From contig NZ_ATWV01000002.1 in the NCBI RefSeq assembly GCF_000421345.1, positions 186,001-250,000 on the forward strand: 64,000 nt of DNA, read 5' to 3'. The notes under the pieces are model-generated. The model had not been told where the DNA came from and ran no database searches. It saw nothing but the letters and a program-made list of their open reading frames with translations. How positions within the stretch are numbered: the first letter of the stretch is position 1; every line of letters begins with the position of its first letter. The DNA comes from Treponema bryantii NK4A124. Lineage in GTDB: Bacteria; Spirochaetota; Spirochaetia; Treponematales; Treponemataceae. Of this stretch, positions 17,407-25,729 are shown piece by piece. The translations under genes were made by a program, and so were the position numbers.

Positions 17407-18849
17407 ATGTCAGAGAAAAACAAAGAATCCCGCTTCCGTCTGTGGCAGGCCTTTACAGCCGCAGCAGCCTTACTATTAATCACTTTTTGTGCATATACAG
17501 CTTGCCGGGCTTATGATTTTAAGCAGACAGTGGATGCAACTCCTCTCACTGCAGAGCAGATTTACGACCTCAATGAAATCCTTTATTCACAGTATTCTTC
17601 TGAACATCAGCTGCTTAAAAAACTTCCTTATAATATAGGGCAGCCTCAGCTGGATGTCTGGGCTAAATCTGCAATTTTGTTAGATGTGTCTAACGGTAAT
17701 ATCCTTTATGAAAAAAATGCAGATGCAATAATTCCTCCTGCTTCTATGACAAAACTTTTTGCCATGTATGTTGTAGAGGAGGAGATTGCCAGCGGTCGTT
17801 TCAGCTATGACCAGGTAATTCCGCTTCCGCCGGAAAGCTGGGCCTGCAACATGCCTCCTCACTCTTCCCTTATGTTCCTGGGTAAAGGTCAGCGGGTTAC
17901 AATGGAGGAACTTCTCCTTGGCCTTTCAATCTGTTCCGGTAACGATGCGGCTTATGCCCTTGCCTATACAGTAAGCGGAAGTATGGAAGCCTTTGTTGAG
18001 CGAATGAATCTTGTAGCTAGTGACCTGGGGCTTGAGCACACTCATTTTGTAGAAAGCTCAGGCTACAGCGAAAAGAATCAGACTACTGCCCGCGAAATGG
18101 CAGAGTTTGCAACAGTCTATCTTCGCCGCCATCCACAGTCGCTGCACCGCTTTCACAGCGTATTAGATTTTACCTATCCTAAGGCAAAAAATCTTGCACC
18201 AGGAGATAAGCCTCTTGCCCAGGATTTTACCCAGGGGCTGCCTCAAAAAATCACAATGCCAATTACTCAGCAGAATACAAATCCGCTGCTTGGAAAACTT
18301 CAGGGCTGCGACGGTCTTAAAACAGGTTATATTGATGAAAGCGGATATAATCTTTCGCTCACAGCAGTTCGCGGGGAAACCCGCTTTTTGTCCGTTACAA
18401 TGGGCGGTCCGGGTAATAATGCAAAAGAAGGTCAGGCAGGCCGTGTACACGACGGTACAGAGCTTATGGAATGGGCTTTTAAGAACTTTGCTGATACTTC
18501 CCTCGAGCTTAAGGTTCATCCATATCTGGTACGCAGCTTTAATGCATCAGAAAAAATGATTCGCCTTGTTCCGGCTTTTACAGAAGAAACCTTTACAGTT
18601 CCTTACGTCTCAGGCGCTTCTATGGCAGAAAATATTGATTCAGTGCGAATAGAAGTTCAGCTGCCGGATTATTGCTGGGGCGCAGTAGAGCAGGGGAGTA
18701 TGCAGGGAAAGATTGTGATTTCTCTTGCAGATTACATTCTTCAGGAAATCCCCCTTGTTGCAGACCGAAATCTTAACAAGGGAAACGTTTTATCTGCAAT
18801 GTCAGACTTGATTTTAATAAAATATAAGCATACAATTAAAGATAAATAA
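17407..18849 (+). CDS. D-alanyl-D-alanine carboxypeptidase (PBP5/DacA family)
   Basis: 480 aa. An N-terminal membrane segment (about residues 14-32) anchors it or acts as an uncleaved signal. The serine peptidase S11 motifs are in order: SMTK with the nucleophile Ser near residue 113, SGN near 177, and KTG near 304. It should trim the terminal D-Ala from peptidoglycan stem peptides in the periplasm. GAGAGAA acts as ribosome-binding site. It follows aroC closely on the same strand and may be co-transcribed. Family C repeats follow its stop. It is longer than E. coli DacA by about 80 residues, mostly at the N-terminus before the SMTK motif. Confidence 0.92.
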   Translation: MSEKNKESRFRLWQAFTAAAALLLITFCAYTACRAYDFKQTVDATPLTAEQIYDLNEILYSQYSSEHQLLKKLPYNIGQPQLDVWAKSAILLDVSNGNILYEKNADAIIPPASMTKLFAMYVVEEEIASGRFSYDQVIPLPPESWACNMPPHSSLMFLGKGQRVTMEELLLGLSICSGNDAAYALAYTVSGSMEAFVERMNLVASDLGLEHTHFVESSGYSEKNQTTAREMAEFATVYLRRHPQSLHRFHSVLDFTYPKAKNLAPGDKPLAQDFTQGLPQKITMPITQQNTNPLLGKLQGCDGLKTGYIDESGYNLSLTAVRGETRFLSVTMGGPGNNAKEGQAGRVHDGTELMEWAFKNFADTSLELKVHPYLVRSFNASEKMIRLVPAFTEETFTVPYVSGASMAENIDSVRIEVQLPDYCWGAVEQGSMQGKIVISLADYILQEIPLVADRNLNKGNVLSAMSDLILIKYKHTIKDK

Positions 18850-18856
18850 AGGAGCG

Positions 18857-18914
18857 TCATGCTGAACTTGATTCAACATCTTTTCATGGATCCTGAAACA
18901 AGTTCAGGATGACA
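18857..18914. repeat. Family C repeats, two tandem copies
   Basis: First copy (about 18857-18881): TCATGCTGAACTTG then ATTCAACAT, partly decayed. Second copy (about 18887-18914): GATCCTGAA / TTCAGGATGACA around ACAAG. They fill the gap between the carboxypeptidase and the CBM48 gene. Confidence 0.8.
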
Positions 18915-18941
18915 GTACCTTAAACAACAGGAGATAACAAT

Positions 18942-19364
18942 ATGTCATTGAAGAAAACATTCTCAAGTGATGGTAAAAAGTGTACAGTTGTATTTACAGT
19001 AAACCCGGAAGCTGCTGCAGGTGCAACAAAGGTTTATCTTGCAGGTGATTTTAACAGCTGGGACCCAACCTCAATTCCTATGAAAAAAGATCCGAATGGT
19101 TCTTTCTCAGTAAAGAAGCAGCTCGAGACAAATAAAGAATTCCAGTTCCGCTACTGCCTCGATGGAAACACCTGGATTAACGACTGGAAAGCAGACAAGT
19201 ATGTTCGCTCAGAGTTCGCAAGTGATGATAACTCTGTAGTAGACACTACAGTTCCAAAGGCTCCAAAAGTAAACAAAAAGCCTACATCAAAAGCTGTAAA
19301 CAAAACTGCAGACAAGAAGCCGGCCGCAAAAAAGCCTGCTGCTAAAAAAACTGCAAAAAAATAA
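18942..19364 (+). CDS. CBM48 / AMPK-glycogen-binding domain protein with Lys-Ala-rich tail
   Basis: 140 aa, no signal peptide. Residues about 10-90 match the CBM48/E-set glycogen-recognition fold: 'KVYLAGDFNSWDPTSIPMKK', with the typical 'GDFNxW' motif, then 'FQFRYCLDG..WINDW'. The last 40 residues are a low-complexity Lys/Ala/Pro tail with repeats of KKPAAK, resembling histone-like tails and possibly binding nucleic acid or polyphosphate. It may bind glycogen or another alpha-glucan; no catalytic domain is present. AGGAG ribosome-binding site. Family C repeats separate it from the carboxypeptidase. Confidence 0.8.
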   Translation: MSLKKTFSSDGKKCTVVFTVNPEAAAGATKVYLAGDFNSWDPTSIPMKKDPNGSFSVKKQLETNKEFQFRYCLDGNTWINDWKADKYVRSEFASDDNSVVDTTVPKAPKVNKKPTSKAVNKTADKKPAAKKPAAKKTAKK

Positions 19365-19384
19365 TAAAAATAGGTTTAGACCTG

Positions 19385-19413
19385 TTGACAAAGTGAGCGT
19401 TAATCAATATATT
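19385..19413 (+). promoter_or_regulatory. Predicted promoter of the tRNA genes
   Basis: TTGACA at 19385-19390, a 17-base spacer, TATATT at 19408-19413, 17 bases before the first tRNA. Confidence 0.7.
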
Positions 19414-19430
19414 AATACTCACTTATTTAT

Positions 19431-19501
19431 TCCCCGATTGTGTAATGGTAGCACTTCAGATTCTGGTTCTGACTGTGGGGGTTCGAATCCTCCTTGGGGA
19501 A
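19431..19501 (+). tRNA. tRNA-Gln (CTG)
   Basis: A full cloverleaf can be folded: acceptor TCCCCGA/TTGGGGA, anticodon stem TCAGA/TCTGA with loop TTCTGGT (anticodon CTG), and T arm GGGGG-TTCGAAT-CCTCC. The CCA end is not encoded. Confidence 0.95.
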
Positions 19502-19503
19502 CT

Positions 19504-19535
19504 AAGCTGAATCAGGAATGGTTCAGCTTTTTTTT
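19504..19535 (+). terminator. Rho-independent terminator after tRNA-Gln
   Basis: Hairpin AAGCTGAA / TTCAGCTT (19504-19529) followed by a run of T up to 19535, immediately before the next tRNA. Confidence 0.8.
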
Positions 19536-19608
19536 GGCTCCCTCGAATATCGGTTTAGTTCATCGCCCTCTCAAGGCGGAGAGACGGGTTCGACTCCCGT
19601 GGGAGCTA
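19536..19608 (+). tRNA. tRNA-Glu (CTC)
   Basis: Cloverleaf: acceptor GGCTCCC/GGGAGCT, D stem GAAT/GTTC, anticodon stem TCGCC/GGCGG with loop CTCTCAA (anticodon CTC), T arm ACGGG-TTCGACT-CCCGT. The CCA end is not encoded. It begins right after the T-run of the previous terminator and has no separate promoter, so it probably depends on read-through. Confidence 0.93.
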
Positions 19609-19631
19609 TAACAAGGATAATCCTAAAACAG

Positions 19632-19658
19632 ACTCGCTGAAAAGCGAGTTTTTTTTTG
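19632..19658 (+). terminator. Rho-independent terminator after tRNA-Glu
   Basis: Hairpin ACTCGCT-GAAA-AGCGAGT (19632-19649) followed by nine T residues. The stretch from here to the next gene (19659-19773) holds an AT-rich possible promoter and a small GC hairpin near 19734-19750 and nothing else recognisable. Confidence 0.9.
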
Positions 19659-19773
19659 TCTTTTTTCAAGTTTCCTCCAAAAAAACTGCGTAAAATGATT
19701 AAGTTCGGACAATATTATATGTAGAAAAAACTATTGCCGCGGGGCGGTATTGTGCCATGACGAGGAGGGCCTA

Positions 19774-20667
19774 ATGTCTTTTGAAAACAGAGAAATCAAA
19801 TCAAGTGTATTTGCCGATATTTTCGGAGATGATGAACTGGACGGAAAGAAAAATTTTCTTTCACTTTACAATGCGATTCATGGAACAAATCTGAAGCTTG
19901 AAGATACTGTCATTGAACACAAAAAGATTCCACAGTCCATCTGTAAGCCTTACGATAACGACATCAGTATGCTAATAAATGACCGCCTGATAATTCTGGT
20001 GGAACATCAAAGTACGCCCAATGAAAATATGCCGCTGCGTTGCCTGGAATACTATGTTCATCTGCTTTATGGAATTATTCCTGCCCGGGCTAGATATAAT
20101 GAAAACATCGTTAAAATCCCAACTCCCGAGTTTTATGTTTTCTACAACGGGAAAAGAAAAACGGAAAAGGAATATACAATGAAACTTTCAGATGCATTTT
20201 GGGAACCTCAGCAAGAACCCTTGTGCGAACTTAAGGTTCGGTTTATGAGCATAATTGGTGACGAGGGAAAAAACTTGCCGGTTGTGCAGAAGTGTGATAT
20301 GCTAAGGCAGTACTGCGAGTTCATGGATATTGTATTCCGTTATCAGGCTGTGCTGAAAGAAGCACCGACTAAAGACGAGCAGAATACCTGCTACGAAAAA
20401 GCAATCCGCGAAGCAATCTCCAGAGGCATACTCGTAGATTATCTTACCAGGAAAGGTACGGCGGTAATCAATATGCTTACAGATGAATATGATTATGAAT
20501 TAGACATGCAGGCAAAGATTGAAGATGCGACTATAAGAAAAGCGGTGGAAGCTGCCCGTAGCTTCTATGCTAATGGAGTCTCAATTGAAATTATCGCAAA
20601 ATCCCTGAATATGACTGAAGACCAAGTTCGGGAATTAGTGAAAGAATCTGTTTCTGTGAAAGCATAA
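19774..20667 (+). CDS. Rpn/PD-(D/E)XK nuclease family 'transposase'
   Basis: 297 aa from ATG 19774, which has a GAGGAGG ribosome-binding site; an upstream TTG is less likely. The N-terminal half has the PD-(D/E)XK nuclease signature of the Rpn family: 'NDISMLINDRLIILVEHQS', where the Asp and the Glu-x-Gln are the expected catalytic residues. The C-terminus contains a helix-turn-helix-like segment, 'VSIEIIAKSLNMTEDQVREL'. Such genes occur in many copies in gut spirochaetes and Bacteroidetes and may promote recombination; true transposition is not established. Immediately after the stop, the same frame encodes a second version of the C-terminal tail (20668-20724). The gene lies just after two tRNAs, a common insertion place for mobile DNA. 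Confidence 0.82.
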   Translation: MSFENREIKSSVFADIFGDDELDGKKNFLSLYNAIHGTNLKLEDTVIEHKKIPQSICKPYDNDISMLINDRLIILVEHQSTPNENMPLRCLEYYVHLLYGIIPARARYNENIVKIPTPEFYVFYNGKRKTEKEYTMKLSDAFWEPQQEPLCELKVRFMSIIGDEGKNLPVVQKCDMLRQYCEFMDIVFRYQAVLKEAPTKDEQNTCYEKAIREAISRGILVDYLTRKGTAVINMLTDEYDYELDMQAKIEDATIRKAVEAARSFYANGVSIEIIAKSLNMTEDQVRELVKESVSVKA

Positions 20668-20724
20668 GACCTGCCGCTTGAGCAGGTGCTTGAATTACAG
20701 AAGCAGATTACTGTTCAGGCTTAG
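20668..20724 (+). pseudogene. Remnant of a second Rpn-type C-terminus
   Basis: Directly after the TAA stop the same frame continues for 18 codons, 'DLPLEQVLELQKQITVQA', then TAG. This parallels the end of the preceding protein (LNMTEDQVRELVKESVSVKA) position by position. It is best explained as the tail of a paralogous gene left by recombination or replacement. The hairpin ACCTGC/GCAGGT lies within it. Confidence 0.5.
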
Positions 20725-20740
20725 GTGGCTAGACAGTGTT

Positions 20741-23700
20741 TTAGTCGGCATTGCGGACTACGCGGAAGCCGAGGTATTTAAACCTGTCTTGAGAATAGTC
20801 ATATGTTGGTCTATGGACTACCTTGTTATTTCCAGCGTCATAGCTATAAGAACCACCTCGTATAATTCGAGAATTGTACATGCCTGCTACTTCTGGTCCA
20901 TTTGCACCTGTAGTAGCAGGGAGAGGATTATGATTTGTGTATAAATTATAATCCCAACACCATTCATATACGTTTCCACTCATATCATATAAACCTAACG
21001 CATTAGGCTTTTTTGTACATACAGGATGTGTTTGTATCTGGCCATCTACTGCAGAATTTCCTGAATACCAGGCTACTTCATCTATATTATCACTGCCACT
21101 ATATGTGTATCCTTCGGATGAAAGATCTCCACCTCTTGCAAGAAATTCCCACTCTGCATCGGTAGGTAACCTCCAGCCATTAGCGCTTTCATCAAAACGA
21201 ATTCCGCCATCAGTATCTCCTGAACCCGTATAATCTAATTGTGAAACTTCTTCAATTGTATAATCGCTTTTATTGCGCTTTGCAATACTAGAAAAATATT
21301 TTCCGTTTGATTCATTTATAAGTGTTGTACCACATAGTGCTTTCCATGTAGAAATTTCGCGGCCGTTTGCAACTTCATTGCCAGTTGCATCAGCAAGATA
21401 ATATACAGGAGTAAGGTTCTCTGCTTTACTTCTTAAATTACAATACATAACGGCCTCATACCAGTTTACACAGTAAACTGGATAATCCGGCCCTTTGCCA
21501 TATTTTTCACTTGGAGCGTTTTTCTCATCATCTGCACAGTATATACAGTACTGCTCGTATTCTCCCTGTGTTACTTCATGAATACATGCAATCAGGTTTT
21601 TCATATTTTCAACACTTACTCTGTTATGAACAAAGACTTGAGAATTTGGAAGAGTTGTAGAAGAGTCATAATGACCTGCACCTGAAGTTATTTCTGGATC
21701 AGTAACAATAATGTTAAACTCGGCTCCGTGTGGCTGGCCAAGGTAAGTTGCGGTTACCAGGAGTTTGTAGTTGCCAGCTGGCACTGCAGGGAAGGTGAAG
21801 CTGTTAGAAGAGAATGCGGCAACCTGAGTACCGCCGTTCATTACCTTTACAGACCAGCTTACATCAGAAGCAATTGAAGAGTAAGCTATTGGTGTTGTTG
21901 CAGGATCACTGCCTGCCGGTTCTTTTCTTGTAATTGTTGGAGTAATTGTTATAGTCTTAGTCTGAGTTGGTTCAACCCATCCACAACTTGCCGCAAATGT
22001 AAATTCATAATCTGTAGCCAGATACTGGCCGCCGCTTGAACCGGATTTAGCAATGTTTACGGCACCGCCGGCACCCGCAACAATGCTGAAGCCACGGTCG
22101 CTTGAAAAGTACTGTGATGGTGAACCTGAGTTTACATAGCCGGTTGCAAAGTCATAGGTGTGACCAATTTGTGTTGGTTCATTTGAAGTATCTGTAGTTA
22201 CACCAATCTTGGCACCACTACTAAGTGGACCGTCTACGATTATTTTATTACCTGCAGGAAGAATAACATTTGCTTTTTCTGGATTTCCTGCTGTTGTTTT
22301 TGTGTTATTTTGAACTTTTGGATTACCCTTTACTTTGAGTGTAGCTCCATTTTCAAGTTCTATACCACCTGCTCTATTCGAAGATATTTCTCCACCATAA
22401 AGTTTAAGAACACTTGAATTGTCATATGTCACATAAATACCAGCTGAATGATTTTCTTTTATTACACCACCTGAAATAATACAGTCAGCCGTGCTGGCAG
22501 TTTTTATAAAAATGCTGGTGAGATAACTAGATGCATTATTTTTGAATGTTCCACCAGAAATTGTATATGTTCCATTACCTTCAAAATAAACTGCCATTGA
22601 AGTATTAGAATCAAACAAGCCGCCCTGAATATCGCAGCGGGTACAATCGTCAACTCGTAGACCTACAGTATTATTTGATACAGTACAGTTCTTTATTGTC
22701 AGAGAACCTGTAGTTTGATGTATTGCCTGAGTACAGCCGGTTATTGTTGTTCCATCAATAGTAAGAGTATTCGATGCACTATGTGTAATTCCTGCTCCAC
22801 TGGTTTCACTATTGATTATCTTAACATTTCCAATAGTAATCTTAAGTGCAGGATCTAATCCGCTGTCGAGGTTGATAGTCTTTAATATTGCCTGAGTAGC
22901 ACTTGATCTAGGATTCTGGGTAATTACAAGCTCGCCTGTATTTACTTCGTTATCATCAAGTGTGATTTCGCCATTACTTGTTGATGCCACACCAGTAGAA
23001 TCATAAGTAGTTCCTGTAAAGTCGCCGGCTACGTAGAGTGTGAACTTGGCGTCTTTTCTTTCGCGGCTTTCAATGTCGGCGAGGGCTTCTGCGATTGTTC
23101 TGAATGGAGCTCTTTCTGAACCGTCGCGGTTAGAGCCATCGTAAGAATCGCAGGCGGTTACAAAGAGAACGTTGTTGAGGAAGCGGAACTTAACTGTTGT
23201 AGTAGAAGAGTTCTCATAGTTAGTAAGAGAAGCATAGGCTTCTACACGGTAGGTGTTCTGAGGAAGTTCTATTGTCTTTGCATCTGTTGTAGTGCCGCTG
23301 GTGTAAATGAGGCCGCTTCCTGTTGCTTCATAAACTTTATAATAAACTGTTGTACCGCTTACAGGGTTGCCGAGGTGGTCTTCTGTTGGAGGTATAATTG
23401 TAACGGTACCTTTTTTAGTATCTTCATCAAATGGAATACCTGTAAGGCCTTCTTCTGAAACAATACCGCCGTTCTGGTCCATAATAACAGGTTTCACCAG
23501 CTTAGAAATACTTGTAGAAGCCTTTACTTCACTTGTAAGGCCTGCGGAATCGCGCAGGATGATTGAATATTCTTTGTCGCCATTTGTAAAGGCGTCGTCG
23601 GTTTCAAAGTAAACAGAGTTATTTGCCTTGTGTTCAAAGGCCTTTCCTTTGAGTGTGATGTAGCTGCTGCTGTAAGAGCGTTTAAAGTGTGCATCTGTAA

Positions 23701-24364
23701 AGGTGTAGCGGGCTACCTGCAGGTTAGGATGTTCCGGGTCTGATGTTGAGTCTGTTTCTGTAGTAACCTGAACCGGATAGCTTACTCCGTTAATTTCTAC
23801 AGAGGCAAGGTCTTTATGGCGGATAGCCACTTCTTCTTCGTTAGGCATGTCAAAGGCAACTACGAAGGTCTGGTTACCCTTGTTTAAGATTGTAGGATTT
23901 AAAATTGCAGGCGGCTTTGAGTTACAGCTCAGACTTACTGAATAGCGGTCAAAGTCACGGCCACTCATAGGCTCGTAAAGATTGATGAGAGGAGTTATGT
24001 CTTTTCCTTCGTCTGCCGGAATAAGGAAGTCCTGCGGCAGAGTAAGGTTTATGATTGCAAATTCAGTCTGTTCAATGCCGACTGCAGAACGGCTTATCTG
24101 ACCGTCCAGGTTTTCAAAGTTTACAGAAGGAACAAGATTAAACTGTTTCGGGTTACGCATGTAGAAGGTGATTTCTACATCCTGATCAGAAGGAATACAG
24201 AGCTGGTTTGCAGCGTCGGTGTAAGTTTCTATGCTGAAAGTGTGCTGTTCAATTGCGGCTGTTTCTGTGTATTTTTCCATGAAGTCTGCAACGTCGTTTT
24301 CAAAAAGTGCACAGGAAGAAAAAATTAGAGAAAGTCCCAGAAGAAGGGTATGAAGTTTTTTCAT
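20741..24364 (-). CDS. Large lipoprotein with beta-helix and FGE-like (C-type-lectin-fold) C-terminus
   Basis: 1207 aa. A lipoprotein signal ends at Cys18 (LIFSSC), so it is membrane-anchored and possibly on the cell surface. Residues about 60-430 contain Ig/cadherin-like beta domains. About 440-690 is a right-handed beta-helix of the pectate-lyase-like kind ('LTIDGTTITGC', 'LTIKNCTVSNN', 'TYTISGGTFKNN'). A further beta domain lies at about 780-890. The C-terminal 300 residues match the formylglycine-generating-enzyme/SUMF1 fold ('GWRLPTDAEWEFLARGG', 'LGLYDMSGNVYEW', 'RIIRGGSY', 'GFRVVR'). The active-site cysteines expected after 'RGGS' are missing, so it is probably a ligand-binding C-type-lectin-like fold rather than an enzyme. 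It is last in a four-gene operon with the barrel, FecR and cyclase genes. GGAG ribosome-binding site. Confidence 0.85.
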   Translation of the reverse strand: MKKLHTLLLGLSLIFSSCALFENDVADFMEKYTETAAIEQHTFSIETYTDAANQLCIPSDQDVEITFYMRNPKQFNLVPSVNFENLDGQISRSAVGIEQTEFAIINLTLPQDFLIPADEGKDITPLINLYEPMSGRDFDRYSVSLSCNSKPPAILNPTILNKGNQTFVVAFDMPNEEEVAIRHKDLASVEINGVSYPVQVTTETDSTSDPEHPNLQVARYTFTDAHFKRSYSSSYITLKGKAFEHKANNSVYFETDDAFTNGDKEYSIILRDSAGLTSEVKASTSISKLVKPVIMDQNGGIVSEEGLTGIPFDEDTKKGTVTIIPPTEDHLGNPVSGTTVYYKVYEATGSGLIYTSGTTTDAKTIELPQNTYRVEAYASLTNYENSSTTTVKFRFLNNVLFVTACDSYDGSNRDGSERAPFRTIAEALADIESRERKDAKFTLYVAGDFTGTTYDSTGVASTSNGEITLDDNEVNTGELVITQNPRSSATQAILKTINLDSGLDPALKITIGNVKIINSETSGAGITHSASNTLTIDGTTITGCTQAIHQTTGSLTIKNCTVSNNTVGLRVDDCTRCDIQGGLFDSNTSMAVYFEGNGTYTISGGTFKNNASSYLTSIFIKTASTADCIISGGVIKENHSAGIYVTYDNSSVLKLYGGEISSNRAGGIELENGATLKVKGNPKVQNNTKTTAGNPEKANVILPAGNKIIVDGPLSSGAKIGVTTDTSNEPTQIGHTYDFATGYVNSGSPSQYFSSDRGFSIVAGAGGAVNIAKSGSSGGQYLATDYEFTFAASCGWVEPTQTKTITITPTITRKEPAGSDPATTPIAYSSIASDVSWSVKVMNGGTQVAAFSSNSFTFPAVPAGNYKLLVTATYLGQPHGAEFNIIVTDPEITSGAGHYDSSTTLPNSQVFVHNRVSVENMKNLIACIHEVTQGEYEQYCIYCADDEKNAPSEKYGKGPDYPVYCVNWYEAVMYCNLRSKAENLTPVYYLADATGNEVANGREISTWKALCGTTLINESNGKYFSSIAKRNKSDYTIEEVSQLDYTGSGDTDGGIRFDESANGWRLPTDAEWEFLARGGDLSSEGYTYSGSDNIDEVAWYSGNSAVDGQIQTHPVCTKKPNALGLYDMSGNVYEWCWDYNLYTNHNPLPATTGANGPEVAGMYNSRIIRGGSYSYDAGNNKVVHRPTYDYSQDRFKYLGFRVVRNAD

Positions 24365-24373
24365 TCTAAACTC

Positions 24374-25729
24374 CTAGAACTGCCAGCCAACAGCAGCAAC
24401 AGGTTTTACATAGGCCCATGGAAGATTTTCCATAAGAGGCATTACAAAATCAGCACCAATTTCTGCATAAAGTCTGTTTGTAAAATAAACTTGTCCGCTG
24501 ACACCAGCCATAGCACAGAAGTCCAGACTGTTAAGAGGCTCAGAATTAATGTCGTGAGGGAAGTGGAAAACTGTGTTCTGGAACATAGCAATACCGGCTC
24601 CACCGTGAAGTTCAAGAGTTGCAATATGACGAAGCTTTGTTGCATCTTTTTTACTCTTAATACGGATTGGAAGCTGATATATAAAGAGCGCGTTTCCGCA
24701 AATGTAGTTACCGTCAAGGTCGTAACCAAGGGTTTTAGTCATAAGTCTTGAGAAGGTAGCATCTACACCAAGACCAAGGTAACCAAAACGGCGCTTAAAT
24801 GGCATAAGAGAAATTTTTGCATTAACAGAAAGCGGAAGCACGCTTGTGTTAAGGTATTCTTTCATTTTGTCGCCAAATACAATGACAGGGCAGGTGTAAC
24901 CGCCGGCAACATCAAAGTCTACTGCCTTACGGAATTTTACGGTAAAGGTGTTGTCCTTAGAGTTCTCTGATCTAAGGCCGCTGGCGTCAACTGCAGTAAA
25001 GTAATAGGTACCAGTATCAAGTTCATCCATATTAAACTGAACCTTAAGCCTGCGGTTGTTATCGCTGAATTCGGTAATATTAGGAACTATAGGTTCAGAG
25101 TTTTTTCTACGACTATTTACTACTTCGTAATTTGTAAATGATGTATCTGTAGGGCCTTCCTGCAGTTCAAAAAGATTTCGTCCGGTAACTGTAAAAATAC
25201 CATCGTTAATTTCATCAAGATAAATTGTAGAAGAGTGGGTTACAGAAGCTTCCACGCTACGGATTTGTGGAATATATGCTCTGTAAATATTAAATTCAAA
25301 CCAGTCTGACTCAATTTCCGGAATGCCGATAAGGTCGTAAGTAATTACCTTGTAGCGGTAGAGGCCTGGGGTAAGAAGAGGCTGGATCTGAACACGGGTT
25401 GTGTTGTCTTCTGTAAAGAGGCGGTTTATTTCTGTCCAGTCTGCAGTATCATTTTTCTTTTCTTCAATTACAACTTCGTACTTTTGAACGTATTCTGGAA
25501 AATCTTCTATCCATTCAAGATACTGCCAGGATGCATCCGGATTTTCGTCGTTTTTAATTTCCTCTTCAGAAACTTCGCCGTTTTCAGTTTTTGCTGTAGC
25601 GGCCGCATCTGCAGACGGAGCTGCGGCATTGAATCCGTTTTTTGATTTCTTTTTTGACTTAGCCGAAGCTGCTCCTAAAATCATAAGGGCTATACACAAA
25701 GAGCAGAGGAGCTTTTTTCTAATTACCAT
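24374..25729 (-). CDS. Outer-membrane beta-barrel-like protein with Ig-like domains
   Basis: 451 aa from the ATG giving 'MVIRKKLLCSLCIALMILGA', a signal peptide; an in-frame ATG 16 codons earlier lies within the upstream gene and would spoil the signal. A Lys-rich stretch follows cleavage. Residues about 70-270 look like two Ig/FN3-like beta domains ('QKYEVVIEEK', 'YRYKVITYDLIG'). The last 180 residues alternate hydrophobic and polar residues and end in 'AAVGWQF', the terminal Phe typical of outer-membrane barrels. No enzyme motif is visible. The start overlaps the end of the FecR gene by 11 bases and the stop is 9 bases before the lipoprotein start, so all are co-translated. It may present the neighbouring proteins at the surface (inference). 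Confidence 0.7.
   Translation of the reverse strand: MVIRKKLLCSLCIALMILGAASAKSKKKSKNGFNAAAPSADAAATAKTENGEVSEEEIKNDENPDASWQYLEWIEDFPEYVQKYEVVIEEKKNDTADWTEINRLFTEDNTTRVQIQPLLTPGLYRYKVITYDLIGIPEIESDWFEFNIYRAYIPQIRSVEASVTHSSTIYLDEINDGIFTVTGRNLFELQEGPTDTSFTNYEVVNSRRKNSEPIVPNITEFSDNNRRLKVQFNMDELDTGTYYFTAVDASGLRSENSKDNTFTVKFRKAVDFDVAGGYTCPVIVFGDKMKEYLNTSVLPLSVNAKISLMPFKRRFGYLGLGVDATFSRLMTKTLGYDLDGNYICGNALFIYQLPIRIKSKKDATKLRHIATLELHGGAGIAMFQNTVFHFPHDINSEPLNSLDFCAMAGVSGQVYFTNRLYAEIGADFVMPLMENLPWAYVKPVAAVGWQF

Noticed and set aside
19393-19611. An open frame of 72 codons across the tRNA region
   Set aside because: It runs through both tRNA genes and a terminator; the tRNA folds are complete, so the frame is accidental.
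19774-20667. Considered as an insertion sequence
   Set aside because: No terminal inverted repeats or target duplications were found around it; Rpn-type genes are called transposases by name only.
20725-20736. The 12-mer GTGGCTAGACAG also occurs at 45655-45666 in the small RNA's terminator loop
   Set aside because: In 64 kb many 12-mers recur by chance and the flanks do not match; not evidence of a shared element.
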